A stretch of 64,000 nt of DNA from CAWATZ01 sp963784995 (GCA_963784995.1 CAWATZ010000014.1:248001-312000); one strand, 5' to 3'. Shown: positions 50,152 to 59,439, counted from the first letter of the stretch. Notes: generated by a model from the sequence alone, not told the origin. A program made the numbers and translations.

Positions 50152-52974
50152 ATGACACTCAAACCCTGGCGCGAGGTCGCCGTTCCCCACGTGGACGTGC
50201 TGAAGGGGACGTTCCAGCAGTCGGAGTTCGCGGCGGACATCACCGCCGTGCATACCGGCAATGCTCCCCCCGTCTACCAGGATGCGGCGGCGTTCTTCGA
50301 GCGGACCTTCATCACCGAGGGGATGCGGCTGTTGCTCACCCAGGTGGCCCAGCGGCTGAGCGGCAAGGGTGGCGAGCCGGTCATCCAGTTACAGACGGCG
50401 TTCGGCGGCGGCAAGACGCACACCATGCTGGCGGTGCTGCACCTGGCGACGCGGACCGTGCCGCTGTCGGACCTGCCCGGCATCCCGACCCTGGTCGAGC
50501 GGGCCGGGCTGATGGACATGCCGGGAGCGCGAGTGGGGGTGATCGATGGTACTGCCCGTGCCCCCGGCCAGCCGTGGAAACACGGGCGGGCGACGGTGAA
50601 AACGCTCTGGGGCGAGCTGGCCTGGCAGCTCGGCGGCAGCGACGGCTTCGCGCTGGTGAAGGAGGCCGACGCCAACGGCACCTCGCCGGGCAAGGAGGTG
50701 CTGCGGGATCTGCTGGCAGCGTATGCTCCGTGCGTGGTGCTGATGGACGAGCTGGTTGCCTACGTGCGGCAGTTCGCGGAGGGCCTGACACTTAGCGGCG
50801 GAACCTACGACAGCAACCTCTCCTTCGTGCAGGCCCTCACCGAGGCGGCGAAGCTGGTGCCAACCGCGGTCGTGCTGGCCACTCTCCCGGAGTCGGAGGT
50901 GGAGGCCGGGAGTTCGCGCGGGGTCGCCGCCCTGAAGGCGCTGGAGAAGACGTTCGGCCGGGTGCAAGCCCTGTGGAAGCCGGTGGCCGCGGAGGAGGCG
51001 TTCGAGATCGTGCGGCGGCGGCTGTTCGAGCCGATCAAGGACCTGAAGGGCCGGGACGCGGTCTGCCGAGCGTTCGCGGACACTTACGTTGCCGAGGGGG
51101 CGAAGCTGCCGAGCGAGACGCAAGAGGGGCGGTATTTCGATCGCCTGTGTCAGGCGTATCCAATTCATCCGGAAGTGTTCGACCGGCTGTACGAGGACTG
51201 GGCCACCATCGACGGTTTCCAGCGGACGCGGGGCGTGCTCAAGCTGATGGCCAAGGTCATCGCCCGGTTGTGGAAGGACAACAACCAGGACTTGATGATC
51301 CTGCCCAGCAGCGTGCCCCTTGCCGACGCCGACGTCCGGAACGAGCTGACCTACCTGCTGCCGCTCGGCTGGGATCCAGTGATCGAAGGCGACATCGACG
51401 GAGACCGGGCCGAGACGACCGAGCTGGAGGCCCGGGAGCCACGGCTGGGCCAGGTCCACGCGGCCCGGCGCATGGCGCGGACGCTCTTTTTGGGGACGGC
51501 CCCGTCAAGCGTTGCGACCAAGCCAGGCATCCGCGGGCTGGACCGGGGGCGGATCCTGCTCGGCTGCGTTCAGCCCGGGCACTCCTCGGCCGTCTATTCC
51601 GATGCGCTGAACCGTCTGACTGATCGGCTCCACTACCTGAACAGCACCGGTGACAAGGCAGCAGACGCCACCCGCTACTGGTTTGACACCCGCGCCAACC
51701 TCCGCCGGGAGATGGAGGACCGCAAGCGGCGCTTCGACGAGACGACCGACGTGCGGAAGAAGATCGAGGAGGTGGTCAAGAAGCTGTTCGGCAACGCTCC
51801 GCTGTTCGACGGGGTCCACGTGTTCACTCCCCACTCCGACGTGCCGGACGACAGCGCTCTTCGGCTGGTAGTCCTGCCGCCTGAGCAGTGGTACGTGAAG
51901 GATGCTCCGCGCCAGACCACGCAGGCCACGGACGCGGTTTTTGAATGCTTGCGGTCCCACGGCGGGCAACCCCGGCACCGGGCGAACCGGCTGCTGTTCG
52001 TGGCGGCCGACCAGCCGGTGCTGGGCCGGCTGCGGGACGCAACGCGGGTGGCGCTGGCCTGGGCGAGCATCGTTGAAGACGTGGACGAGGGCCGGTTGAA
52101 CATCGACCAGAACCAGCGGAAGCAGGCCGAGAAGGAAGCGCACGCGGCGGCGGCGGTCCTGCCGCGTGCGGCCCGGGAATGCTTCCGCTGGTTGCTCTGT
52201 CCCGTGCAGGACGACCCGAAAGCCGACCGCCCAACCGTGGAACCGTTCCCGCTGAACACAACCAGCGGGACGGCGGGCGGCGAGCTGGAGCGGGTGTGTC
52301 GGGAGAACGTGCTGGTCATTGAAGCATGGTCGCCGATCCATCTCCGCACGGCTCTGAAAGAACTTTACTGGAAGAACGGCCGATCCGCCGCCGGCGCTGC
52401 CGCGTTCTGGGAGGACTCGCTCCGCTACCTGTACCTCCCACGGCTGAAGAACCGCGACGTGCTGGCGTCGGCCATCCGCAGCGGCGCGGCGAGTCAGGAC
52501 TTCTTTGGGACCGCGTACGGGCAGGACGGTGACAGGTACGATGGGTTCCAGTTCGGGGAAGGAGGCGTGTCGATGGACGATACGCTGCTGCTGATCGAGC
52601 CAGAGGCCGCCAGGCACTACGCAATTGCCCAGAAGAAACTCGTCGTCGTGGAACCACCAGAGGGAAGGAAACCAGGGCATTCCCGGGCGGGCGGCGGGGT
52701 GGACGTGGGCGGAAGCGAAAAGACTGGCCCCACTCCTCTTCCGAAGGCGAAGTCGTTCCGAGGGGCAGTGGACGTGCCGGCCGCGACCGCGAAGCTGAAA
52801 CTGGTCCAGATCTCCGACGAGATCGTCAGTCTGCTGGCCTCGGACCCGCATGCCACGGTCCACGTGACCATCGAGATCGCCGCCGAGTTCGCCAATGGGG
52901 TGAGCGAATCCCTGAAGCGGGCCGTCACCGAAAACGCAACGACTCTGGGGTTGAAGACCCGAGAGTGGGAGTAG
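50152..52974 (+). CDS. DUF499 (COG1483) AAA+-type ATPase
   Basis: This 940-residue protein has GGGAG before its ATG. The family opening is clear (LKPWREVAVPHVDVLKGTFQ, then SEFAADITAVH). Walker A lies in LQTAFGGGKTHTM with K88, and Walker B in PCVVLMDELVAYVR with D199 and E200. A large helical region follows, with a basic coiled stretch near 535-560 (REMEDRKRRFDETTDVRKK). The C-terminal ~100 residues carry a Pro/Gly-rich linker and a conserved-looking final domain (ATAKLKLVQISDEIVSLLAS). This ATPase is repeatedly found beside DUF1156 methyltransferases and SNF2 helicases and is likely the motor or signalling component of the same defence system. The reading frame is intact. Confidence 0.9.
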   Translation: MTLKPWREVAVPHVDVLKGTFQQSEFAADITAVHTGNAPPVYQDAAAFFERTFITEGMRLLLTQVAQRLSGKGGEPVIQLQTAFGGGKTHTMLAVLHLATRTVPLSDLPGIPTLVERAGLMDMPGARVGVIDGTARAPGQPWKHGRATVKTLWGELAWQLGGSDGFALVKEADANGTSPGKEVLRDLLAAYAPCVVLMDELVAYVRQFAEGLTLSGGTYDSNLSFVQALTEAAKLVPTAVVLATLPESEVEAGSSRGVAALKALEKTFGRVQALWKPVAAEEAFEIVRRRLFEPIKDLKGRDAVCRAFADTYVAEGAKLPSETQEGRYFDRLCQAYPIHPEVFDRLYEDWATIDGFQRTRGVLKLMAKVIARLWKDNNQDLMILPSSVPLADADVRNELTYLLPLGWDPVIEGDIDGDRAETTELEAREPRLGQVHAARRMARTLFLGTAPSSVATKPGIRGLDRGRILLGCVQPGHSSAVYSDALNRLTDRLHYLNSTGDKAADATRYWFDTRANLRREMEDRKRRFDETTDVRKKIEEVVKKLFGNAPLFDGVHVFTPHSDVPDDSALRLVVLPPEQWYVKDAPRQTTQATDAVFECLRSHGGQPRHRANRLLFVAADQPVLGRLRDATRVALAWASIVEDVDEGRLNIDQNQRKQAEKEAHAAAAVLPRAARECFRWLLCPVQDDPKADRPTVEPFPLNTTSGTAGGELERVCRENVLVIEAWSPIHLRTALKELYWKNGRSAAGAAAFWEDSLRYLYLPRLKNRDVLASAIRSGAASQDFFGTAYGQDGDRYDGFQFGEGGVSMDDTLLLIEPEAARHYAIAQKKLVVVEPPEGRKPGHSRAGGGVDVGGSEKTGPTPLPKAKSFRGAVDVPAATAKLKLVQISDEIVSLLASDPHATVHVTIEIAAEFANGVSESLKRAVTENATTLGLKTREWE

Positions 52975-53000
52975 AACGGCGAAGAGGCTCGAACAGAATG

Positions 53001-53060
53001 ACGTAGGCCGGCCTTCCCAGGCCGGCCGCAACAGCGGACGGGCTCGGAAGCCCGTCCTAC
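53001..53060. repeat. Right boundary repeat of the defence locus, with hairpin
   Basis: Positions 53001-53022 are the exact reverse complement of 40319-40340. The following GGACGGGCT-CGGA-AGCCCGTCC (53036-53057) forms a 9-bp hairpin. The element lies just after the DUF499 stop and before the end of the SDR relic, so it can also act as a 3'-end structure for both convergent genes. Confidence 0.65.
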
Positions 53061-53071
53061 TCAAGGCACCC

Positions 53072-53736
53072 TCAAACGTACTGATACCCCGACGGCGCGA
53101 TGATCAACTCCGGCACCGAGGCCCGCGCCGGCAGACTGGCGACGAACAGCACCGCCTCCGCCACGTCCACCGGCTGCAGGATGCCTTTGCGATGCTCCTC
53201 GCTGACCGGCGTCGGCCGATGCTCCAGGATCGGCGTATCCACCTCGCCCGGGTAGATGCTGCTGACGCGGATGCCGTTGGCCCGTTCCTCGGCAGCGACC
53301 GCCATCGCCAGGCCGCGCAGGCCGAACTTGGCCGCCACGTAGGCCGTGCCGCCCAGCGGATTGGCTCGCTTGCCGGCGATCGAGTTGACGTTGATGATCA
53401 GTCCCTCTTTTCGCTGCCGCATCCCCGGCAGCACGGCGAACATGCAGTGATAGGCCCCGTGCAGGTTGGCGCCGAGCAGGTAATGCCAGGTTTCCGGCGT
53501 CAGCTCGCGCATGCTGCGTCCCTTGACGTTGGCCCCGGCGTTGTTGACCAGGATGTCGATCCGGCCCAGCCGGGCCGTCACCGCCTCGATCAGGGACACC
53601 GCCTGCTCGACCTTCGACACGTCGGCGGCGTGGATGGTCAGCCGATCGCCGCCTTTCAGCGGCTCCGCGGCTCGACGCAGCTTGGCCTCGTCCCGGCCGG
53701 CGATGGCGACCTGCGCACCGTCTCGCCGCGGGCCGC
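53072..53736 (-). pseudogene. Short-chain dehydrogenase/reductase missing its N-terminal NAD-binding start
   Basis: The frame encodes a good SDR body: GAQVAIAGRDEAKL, NNAGANVKGRSM, the catalytic S-Y-K set (INVNSIAGKRAN, TAYVAAK) and IYPGEVDTPILEHR, ending SGYQYV. The first ~25-30 residues, which should contain the TGxxxGIG dinucleotide-binding loop, are absent. In their place is a 36-bp perfect palindrome (53737-53772), followed upstream by unrelated sequence. An in-frame start exists only within or before the palindrome (MSVPACPAGQAGT, from 53776), so any product could not bind cofactor normally. The gene is judged inactivated by insertion or deletion at the palindrome. Confidence 0.75.
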
Positions 53737-53772
53737 GCGTTCCCGCTTGTCCAGCTGGACAAGCGGGAACGC
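53737..53772. repeat. 36-bp perfect palindrome truncating the SDR gene
   Basis: The sequence GCGTTCCCGCTTGTCCAG is followed at once by its exact reverse complement, with no loop. It is read in the SDR frame as VPACPAGQAGT-like codons. It has the size and character of the other dispersed palindromes in this window and marks the point where the SDR similarity stops. Confidence 0.9.
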
Positions 53773-54141
53773 TCAATGTAACAATAGCTCATCGTTTGCT
53801 GGTAATCAGGCCGTCCCAGCCAGTGAGATCGTTTGCGCACTGCGTAAAGAAATCCGACCGTCATGCATTTTGGGGAGGTGCCAGGAGTTGTCCCGAAGAG
53901 ACGGCGTGTGCTGGTGGCGTGGTGGCGGTGTCACTTTTTTGTCAGCGGTGGGGCAAGCACGGACACGCCTGGACATTTCCTGGCGAGACCGCCAGGCAAA
54001 AGCGCCGTTGGCGGTGTGGCGGTCTCAGCGCTTCGGTCTCGGCCTCTCCTCCTTCCCCAAAACCCTGGCCCGCGACCTTGCTCTCCGGTAAGCTAGCCGC
54101 AACCTGACTGACTCGCTCTCCTTCGACGCCGGAGTCTCTCC
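53773..54141. other. 369-bp gap with no supported gene
   Basis: This stretch separates the truncated SDR gene from the GMC oxidoreductase. Short open frames cross it on both strands, but none has a ribosome site or recognisable composition. Nothing else was seen in it. Confidence 0.5.
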
Positions 54142-55761
54142 ATGTCCAAAGGGCAGGTGAACGCGGACGCCCTGATCATCGGCGCCGGACCCACGGGGGC
54201 GGTGGCCGCCAAACGCCTGGCGGAAGCGGGGATGCGCGTCGTGGTCCTGGAGCAAGGGGATTGGCCGGACTACGCCCGGGCCCGCGCCGACCACGCCGAT
54301 TTCGAGCTGACGGCCGGGCGCGACTGGTCGGCCAATCCCAATCGGCGGCGGGCGCCGGCCGACTACCCCATCAGCGACGTCGATTCGGACATTGCCGCGG
54401 TGATGTACAACGCCGTGGGCGGCAGCACGGTCCTGTTCGCGGCCCACTGGCAGCGGAACATGCCGTCGGACTTCCGGGTCCGCACCCTGGACGGCGTGGC
54501 CGACGATTGGCCCTTGACCTACGAAGACCTCGAGCCCTACTACGAGCAGGTCGAGAACGACTTCGGCGTTTCCGGGTTGGCGGGCGATCCGGCGTTTCCG
54601 CCCGGGAAGGGACCGCCGCTGCCGCCGGCGCCGCTGGCGGCCATGGGGCGGCGCGTGGCCCGGGCGCACAATCAGCTCGGCTGGCACTGGTGGCCGGCTC
54701 CCAATGCCATTGCCACTCGTCCCTACAAAGCGCTCCGCCCCTGCACCCAGCGGGCGACCTGCATGTGGGGCTGCGTCGAGGGCGCCAAGGGGTCGGTCGA
54801 TCGCACCCACTGGCCCCAGAACCTGGCCCTGGGCGTCCAGCTGCGCACCGGCGCCCGCGTTCGCCGGCTCGAGGTCAACGGCCGGGGCCTGGTGACCGGC
54901 GCGGTGTACGTGGACCGCACGGGGGTCGAGCACTTCCAGCCGGCCGACGTGACCATCCTGGGCGCCAACGGCATCGGCACGCCGCGTCTGCTCCTGCTGT
55001 CGGCCTCGAGCCGCTGCCCCAACGGCCTGGCTAACTCGACCGGCCTGGTCGGCCGGCGTCTGATGATGCACCCCTTCGGCACGGTGGTGGGCCTCTTCGA
55101 CGAGGACCTGCAAAGCACGCGCGGAGTGTGGGGACAGCATCTGCACTCGCTGCAGTTCTACGAGACGGACACGTCACGCGGCTTTGTGCGCGGGGCCAAG
55201 TGGGGCCTCCAGCCAACCGGCGGCCCGGTCTCGATGACCCGGAGCTATCCCTGGGGAGACAATCCGATCTGGGGCCCGGGCTTTCACCAGAGTCTCCGCA
55301 AACGCCTGGGTCGCTCGGCCATGTGGGGGATCATCGCGGAAGACCTGCCGGACGAAAGCAACCGCGTCGTGCTCGATCCCGACCTCAAGGACGGCGACGG
55401 CATCCCGGCCCCGAAGATCATCTACCGCATGTCCGAGAATTCCTACCAGTTGCTGCGCTTTCACCAGGACCGGGCCAGGGAATCGCTGCTGACGGCCGGT
55501 GCCTATGAAACGATCGTCGCCCCGCTCATCCGCGAAACCGGCTGGCATCTCCTGGGCACCGCCAGGATGGGCGTTGATCCAGGCAGCTCCGTCGTCGATG
55601 CCTGGGGCCGGGCGCACGACGTCCCCAACCTGTTCCTTTTCGACGGCAGCATCTGGCCGACCTCCAGCGGCATGAATCCCACAGCCACCATCGCCGCCCT
55701 GGCCTTGCGCTGCAGCGATCAGCTTGTCCGCAATCGTTCCAACCAGGAGGTTCCCACGTGA
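54142..55761 (+). CDS. GMC-family FAD oxidoreductase
   Basis: This 539-residue flavoprotein resembles the large subunits of membrane sugar/gluconate dehydrogenases. The FAD-binding dinucleotide fold is at the N-terminus (ALIIGAGPTGAVAAKRLAEA). GGSTVLFAAHWQRNMPSDF and CTQRATCMWGCVEGAK follow, and the C-terminal GMC signature reads GTARMGVDPGSSVVDAWGRA then FLFDGSIWPTSSGMNPTATI. No signal peptide is seen, so export would depend on its partner. It is followed by a small-subunit-like gene with a GTGA overlap. Substrate unknown; a sugar or polyol is likely from the family. Confidence 0.9.
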   Translation: MSKGQVNADALIIGAGPTGAVAAKRLAEAGMRVVVLEQGDWPDYARARADHADFELTAGRDWSANPNRRRAPADYPISDVDSDIAAVMYNAVGGSTVLFAAHWQRNMPSDFRVRTLDGVADDWPLTYEDLEPYYEQVENDFGVSGLAGDPAFPPGKGPPLPPAPLAAMGRRVARAHNQLGWHWWPAPNAIATRPYKALRPCTQRATCMWGCVEGAKGSVDRTHWPQNLALGVQLRTGARVRRLEVNGRGLVTGAVYVDRTGVEHFQPADVTILGANGIGTPRLLLLSASSRCPNGLANSTGLVGRRLMMHPFGTVVGLFDEDLQSTRGVWGQHLHSLQFYETDTSRGFVRGAKWGLQPTGGPVSMTRSYPWGDNPIWGPGFHQSLRKRLGRSAMWGIIAEDLPDESNRVVLDPDLKDGDGIPAPKIIYRMSENSYQLLRFHQDRARESLLTAGAYETIVAPLIRETGWHLLGTARMGVDPGSSVVDAWGRAHDVPNLFLFDGSIWPTSSGMNPTATIAALALRCSDQLVRNRSNQEVPT

Positions 55762-56201
55762 ACTTCGATCCTACCCAGCGGGCCGTTCTAGCCGGCCTGG
55801 CCGACGTCCTGATCCCCGCCGGGGACGGCATGCCCTCGGCGAGCGCCGCGGCCGTTGCCGAGGAAGGGCTGAACCAGGTGCTGGCGGCTGTCCCCAGCCT
55901 GGGGCCGGGCCTGGCGGACGTGCTTGCCCGAGCCAGGGGCCGCGACCCCGCCGAGGTCGTCGCCAGCCTGGCACGGACCGACCCGGCGGCCTTTGGCATC
56001 CTGACGGAGGTGGTCGCGGCCGCCTACTTCATGAATCCGGACGTGCGTAAGGCGGTGGGTTACGCGGGTCAAGGAGCCTCGCCGATGGACCCGCGTGTGG
56101 ACTTCATGGAGGATGGCCTGCTGGAGTCGGTCATCAAGCGCGGGCCGATCTATCGCCCGACGCCGAAGGAAGCGATTGCTTCTCCCCGGCAGATGGCGTA
56201 A
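55758..56201 (+). CDS. Small partner protein of the GMC oxidoreductase (gluconate dehydrogenase subunit 3-like)
   Basis: This 147-residue protein starts at a GTG overlapping the oxidoreductase stop (GTGA). It has the look of the helical small subunit that accompanies GMC dehydrogenases: NFDPTQRAVLAGLADVLIPA with DGMPSASAA, then a compact helical body and VGYAGQGASPMDPRVDFMED near the end. No Tat signal is present, unlike many subunit-3 proteins. The tight coupling makes a complex with the upstream enzyme very likely; the name is by family resemblance and position. Confidence 0.75.
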   Translation: MNFDPTQRAVLAGLADVLIPAGDGMPSASAAAVAEEGLNQVLAAVPSLGPGLADVLARARGRDPAEVVASLARTDPAAFGILTEVVAAAYFMNPDVRKAVGYAGQGASPMDPRVDFMEDGLLESVIKRGPIYRPTPKEAIASPRQMA

Positions 56202-56239
56202 AATGACGTTCAATTACGATACTCCGCGGAGAACGGATC

Positions 56240-56506
56240 ATGACCCAAATCATTATTGACGCAGCGCTTGCGAACAAATTGCGTGAATGTCACCGTCCGG
56301 TTGAACTGCTGGATTCTGCTGGGCTCGTCGTCGGACAGTTCGTTCCTCGACCGGAAACGGCTCAGTGGACGATTCTCGGGCCCGAACCCACGGAAGAGGA
56401 GCTGGATCAAGTCGCTCAGGAAACCGAGTCCTTCTCGACGAAGGAAGTGCTGGCCTTTCTGGAGAATCTCCCATGTTCCGAGTCCGATGGAAACGGTCGG
56501 CATTGA
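56240..56506 (+). CDS. Antitoxin-like protein of a RelE/ParE-type pair
   Basis: This 88-residue protein has GGAG upstream (GCGGAGAACGGATC). The first half is a short beta-alpha region (MTQIIIDAALANKLRECHRP) and the second half an acidic helix (TEEELDQVAQETESFSTKEV) of the kind that wraps around a toxin. Its 3' end overlaps the toxin gene by 34 bases. The sequence resembles antitoxins annotated in planctomycetes, but no DNA-binding fold is certain. It should neutralise the downstream toxin and may repress the pair. Confidence 0.7.
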   Translation: MTQIIIDAALANKLRECHRPVELLDSAGLVVGQFVPRPETAQWTILGPEPTEEELDQVAQETESFSTKEVLAFLENLPCSESDGNGRH

Positions 56507-56739
56507 ACCAGTTAACCGGTTTCTGGACGCAAGCGGATTCAGCGACTCGACACCAAATCACTCAGGCAACTTCCGAAATCGATCAACGCTTACTGCGCGA
56601 TCCTCACGGAGAAGGGGAATCGCGCGGGGGCAGACGACGGGTATTGATTGTCTCGCCGCTTGTCGTCATTTATCAGATTGAACCGGACGATCAAACAGTC
56701 ACCGTTCTCAACGTGCGCTTGAGGATCGCCAAGAACTGA
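56473..56739 (+). CDS. RelE/ParE-superfamily toxin
   Basis: This 88-residue basic protein starts inside the antitoxin gene. The sequence has the compact toxin pattern: FRVRWKRSALNQLTGFWTQA, a central basic GESRGGRRRVLIVSPLVVIY and the final strand VTVLNVRLRIAKN. RelE-type toxins cut mRNA on the ribosome, whereas ParE-type ones poison gyrase; the sequence alone does not say which. Its last 150 bases are antisense to the end of the M48 protease frame. Confidence 0.78.
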   Translation: MFRVRWKRSALNQLTGFWTQADSATRHQITQATSEIDQRLLRDPHGEGESRGGRRRVLIVSPLVVIYQIEPDDQTVTVLNVRLRIAKN

Positions 56740-58395
56740 TCCAGAACTCACCCAACCCCATTTCGCACCAGCAAGCAGCAGCAGTGCCACCCCCAGCACC
56801 AGGAACAGGCCGCACTTCACCAGCAGCACGCGCCGCTGGAACCGCGGCTCGATGGCCGGGTCTTTCAGCATCTGCTGCAAGAAGGCCACCCTCCGGGCGA
56901 TGGTGGAGTGCTGCCACGATTGCAGGAACCCGGGTCGGTCGCGGTTGATGCCGTTGAGCGCCGCCACCTTCTCCAGCGCCTGAATGAAGATGCCAATCCC
57001 CGTCGGGCAGGGCGCAGCCCCACGGACGTTCTGGAGCGTGGCGCCCTCGTGGCCGGCGCAGTCCTTCTTACCGCAGGACACGGCCCGGCAGCCGTAGACG
57101 TCCGCTTGCCGCTCGCAGCGGCGCGACACAAAGCCGAAGACCACGAACACGTAACCCAGCAGCAGACCCATCATCGGCACGGCCTGCAGATACGGGTGGT
57201 TGCGCAGGTCAAACCAGTCCGCCACCGAGGAAGCTTCCGCAGGCTGGGCGGCGACCGGCTCTTCCTGGTCAGGCGGCTGCCGCTGCTCCACCGTGGGCTT
57301 TTCCCGTGCGACGGCTCGGCTCCCCAGGTCCAGCCCGGGCAGCAGCGTCATCAGCAGAGCCAGGACCCAGATGCTGGTGCCCAGGAAGGTCACGTAGTAG
57401 AGCATGTGGTGGTGCTTGACGTGCCCGACCTCGTGACCGAAGACCGCCAGGACCTCTTCCGGCGTGAACTCCTCCAGCAGCCGATCCGTGAAGACCACGT
57501 AGCGCGGCCAGGGCAGCAGGCCCAGCACCATCGCATTGGCCATGCTCCCATGGGTGTTCCAGTAAAGGATGTTGCTGCAGCGGAAGCGGAGCCGGCGGGC
57601 CGCCTCGAACAGCTGGCGGCGCAGCGGTCCATCGGGTAATGGTTCCAGACCCAGCACGAACCGGACCAGCCACGGCATGAACAGGAACACGCCGAAGGCC
57701 ACGCCGATGCCCAGGAACAGCTGGAGAATGACCCAGTCGTCCATCTCGGGGAAACGGCGATGCAGCTCCTTCTGGAGCAGCAGCAAGGTCAGAGGGATGA
57801 AGACCAGTCCCAGGGTGTGCCGGACCTTGAAAAGGACGTACCTCCAGCGACTCCGCAGCAGCGGCGGCGCCTCCACGGCGGTCATGGAGCGTAACGGCAA
57901 TTCCTGGTCCAGCAGCAGGGCATGGGCCAGGGGGTCGGGGACAGAGGGCCTGTGCAGGGCAAGGTAGGCCGCGCGATCGGCGTCGTAAAAGCAGACCCAG
58001 GACAGGATCATGGCACTCAGGAAAGGGGCCAGCACCAGCACCTCGGGCAGCGGCAGCAATCGGCCATCCGGCCAGCGCCTGCGCCAGAAACGACCGACGG
58101 CTCCACCCCAGCCAAAGACACAAATGGCCAGGGCGAACATCACGAACAGGCCGACCAGGTGCCAGCCCCGGCCGCGCTCGTAACGACGCAGCACGCGCTC
58201 CCGACCCTGTGGGTCAATCTCGATGGCACGCACCACCCCCCCGGCCAGCCGGTAGGCCCAGGTAATGGTGAAGAACACCGCCGACCAGGTCAGCAGGGCG
58301 CTGACCCAGGGAGCGGGAATCCAGGCGGGCAAGGGCACCTGCTCCACGTCGGGCAGGCACGCCAGCATCAAAAAGACGATCAGCAGGAACGGCAT
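56590..58395 (-). CDS. M48-family zinc metalloprotease, multi-pass membrane protein
   Basis: This 601-residue protein has at least six hydrophobic segments (near 1-15, 33-50, 80-98, 118-137, 195-207, 224-247), with further ones around 335-355, 420-440 and 540-555. The zinc site HEVGH is at 321-325, inside LAVFGHEVGHVKHHH. A Cys-rich stretch (CGKKDCAGH) follows. HtpX/Ste24-like enzymes of this kind degrade or process membrane proteins. The last ~45 residues (LGDPQAHVENGDCLIVRF...) are only the antisense of the toxin gene, so the natural stop was probably lost when the toxin-antitoxin pair arrived; the original protein likely ended shortly after the final membrane segment. Confidence 0.85.
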   Translation of the reverse strand: MPFLLIVFLMLACLPDVEQVPLPAWIPAPWVSALLTWSAVFFTITWAYRLAGGVVRAIEIDPQGRERVLRRYERGRGWHLVGLFVMFALAICVFGWGGAVGRFWRRRWPDGRLLPLPEVLVLAPFLSAMILSWVCFYDADRAAYLALHRPSVPDPLAHALLLDQELPLRSMTAVEAPPLLRSRWRYVLFKVRHTLGLVFIPLTLLLLQKELHRRFPEMDDWVILQLFLGIGVAFGVFLFMPWLVRFVLGLEPLPDGPLRRQLFEAARRLRFRCSNILYWNTHGSMANAMVLGLLPWPRYVVFTDRLLEEFTPEEVLAVFGHEVGHVKHHHMLYYVTFLGTSIWVLALLMTLLPGLDLGSRAVAREKPTVEQRQPPDQEEPVAAQPAEASSVADWFDLRNHPYLQAVPMMGLLLGYVFVVFGFVSRRCERQADVYGCRAVSCGKKDCAGHEGATLQNVRGAAPCPTGIGIFIQALEKVAALNGINRDRPGFLQSWQHSTIARRVAFLQQMLKDPAIEPRFQRRVLLVKCGLFLVLGVALLLLAGAKWGWVSSGSVLGDPQAHVENGDCLIVRFNLINDDKRRDNQYPSSAPARFPFSVRIAQ

Positions 58396-58491
58396 GACGG
58401 CACGGCCTCGGGGATCGTCGGGGGGCTCACTTCCATTCCCCTATTGTAACTCTCGAGGGTCCGTTGAGCAAAGGCGCTCGCAGCGCTGGAG

Positions 58492-58575
58492 GGAATGCCC
58501 TCCGTGGTGTTCCCCCTGGCCCGGAACGCCACGGAGGGCGTTCCGTCGCGAGCGGAACGCCACGGAGGGCGTTCC
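58492..58575. repeat. Three copies of a 22-bp palindrome-like repeat
   Basis: Copies at 58523-58544 and 58554-58575 are identical (GGAACGCCACGGAGGG and onward). A third at 58492-58513 is inverted with two changes. Each unit is itself partly self-complementary (GGAACGCC/GGCGTTCC). They lie upstream of the LolA-like gene and downstream of the protease start, in the divergent promoter region. Confidence 0.8.
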
Positions 58576-58681
58576 CTCCAGGGGAATTGCCTCGAAATCC
58601 CTGGCTCCCCGAAGCGAACAACAGCTAGAATCAGAGACCGTACTTCGTCCGTTCCACAACCCAATTCCCTGGAGGGGAGCC

Positions 58682-59425
58682 ATGCGAAGAGCCATTTACC
58701 TGCTGGCCGCGTTGATCCTGGCACGTGCCGGCACAGCCTGGGCCGACGAACAGGCCGACCTGAAGGCGCTGATCGACAAGGCGATCAAGGTCGCCGGCGG
58801 GGAAGCCAACCTTGCCAGGTTCCAGACCTACGTGTTCAAGGGCAAGGGCACGTTTTACGGCATGGGCAACGGCATCGACTACACCGGCGAATGGACAATC
58901 CAGATGCCCGGCAAGATGCGCATGCAGATCGAGGGCACCGGGGATGCGAAGTTCACGATCATCCGGGTCAGCAACGGCGACAAGGTCTGGAGCAAGTTTG
59001 GCGACATGGTTCAGGAAGTGACGAACAAGGAGGAACTTGCCGAGGCGAAGGAGGACTCTTACGCCCGCTGGGTTGTGACTCTGTTGCCGCTCAAGGCCAA
59101 GGCTTTTCAGCTGGCGCCCCTGGGCGAGATCAAGGTCGGCGACAGACCCGCAATCGGCGTTCGGGTGTCGCACAAGGGGCATCGGGACGTCAGCCTCTAC
59201 TTCGACAAGGACAAGGGGACGCTCCTCAAGAGCGAAACCGTGGTGAAAGACAAAGGCCAGGAGGTGACCCAGGAAACGCTGTACAGCGACTACAAGGAGG
59301 TTGGCGGCGCCCGGCGAGCCATGAAGGTGCTCATCAACCGCGACGGCAAGAAGTACGTCGAGAGCGAGGTCACCGAGATGGAGCCGAAGGAGAAGCTCGA
59401 CGATTCAGTCTTTGGCAAGCCTTGA
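58682..59425 (+). CDS. Secreted LolA-like outer-membrane lipoprotein-sorting family protein
   Basis: This 247-residue protein has GGAGGGGAGCC before its ATG. The signal peptide is MRRAIYLLAALILARAGTAW. The mature part has the alternating beta pattern of the LolA/LolB fold: FKGKGTFYGMGNGIDYTGEW, GKMRMQIEGTGDAKFTIIRV, DVSLYFDKDKGTLLKSETVV and KYVESEVTEMEPKEKLDDSV. In planctomycetes such proteins are numerous and probably bind hydrophobic ligands in the periplasm. It is a single-gene unit, followed by a convergent hairpin. Confidence 0.8.
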   Translation: MRRAIYLLAALILARAGTAWADEQADLKALIDKAIKVAGGEANLARFQTYVFKGKGTFYGMGNGIDYTGEWTIQMPGKMRMQIEGTGDAKFTIIRVSNGDKVWSKFGDMVQEVTNKEELAEAKEDSYARWVVTLLPLKAKAFQLAPLGEIKVGDRPAIGVRVSHKGHRDVSLYFDKDKGTLLKSETVVKDKGQEVTQETLYSDYKEVGGARRAMKVLINRDGKKYVESEVTEMEPKEKLDDSVFGKP

Positions 59426-59439
59426 TGGCACCGAGAGAA

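Noticed and set aside
54025..55146. Minus-strand 373-codon open frame
   Set aside because: It is antisense to the GMC oxidoreductase, whose FAD-binding and C-terminal signatures are clear.
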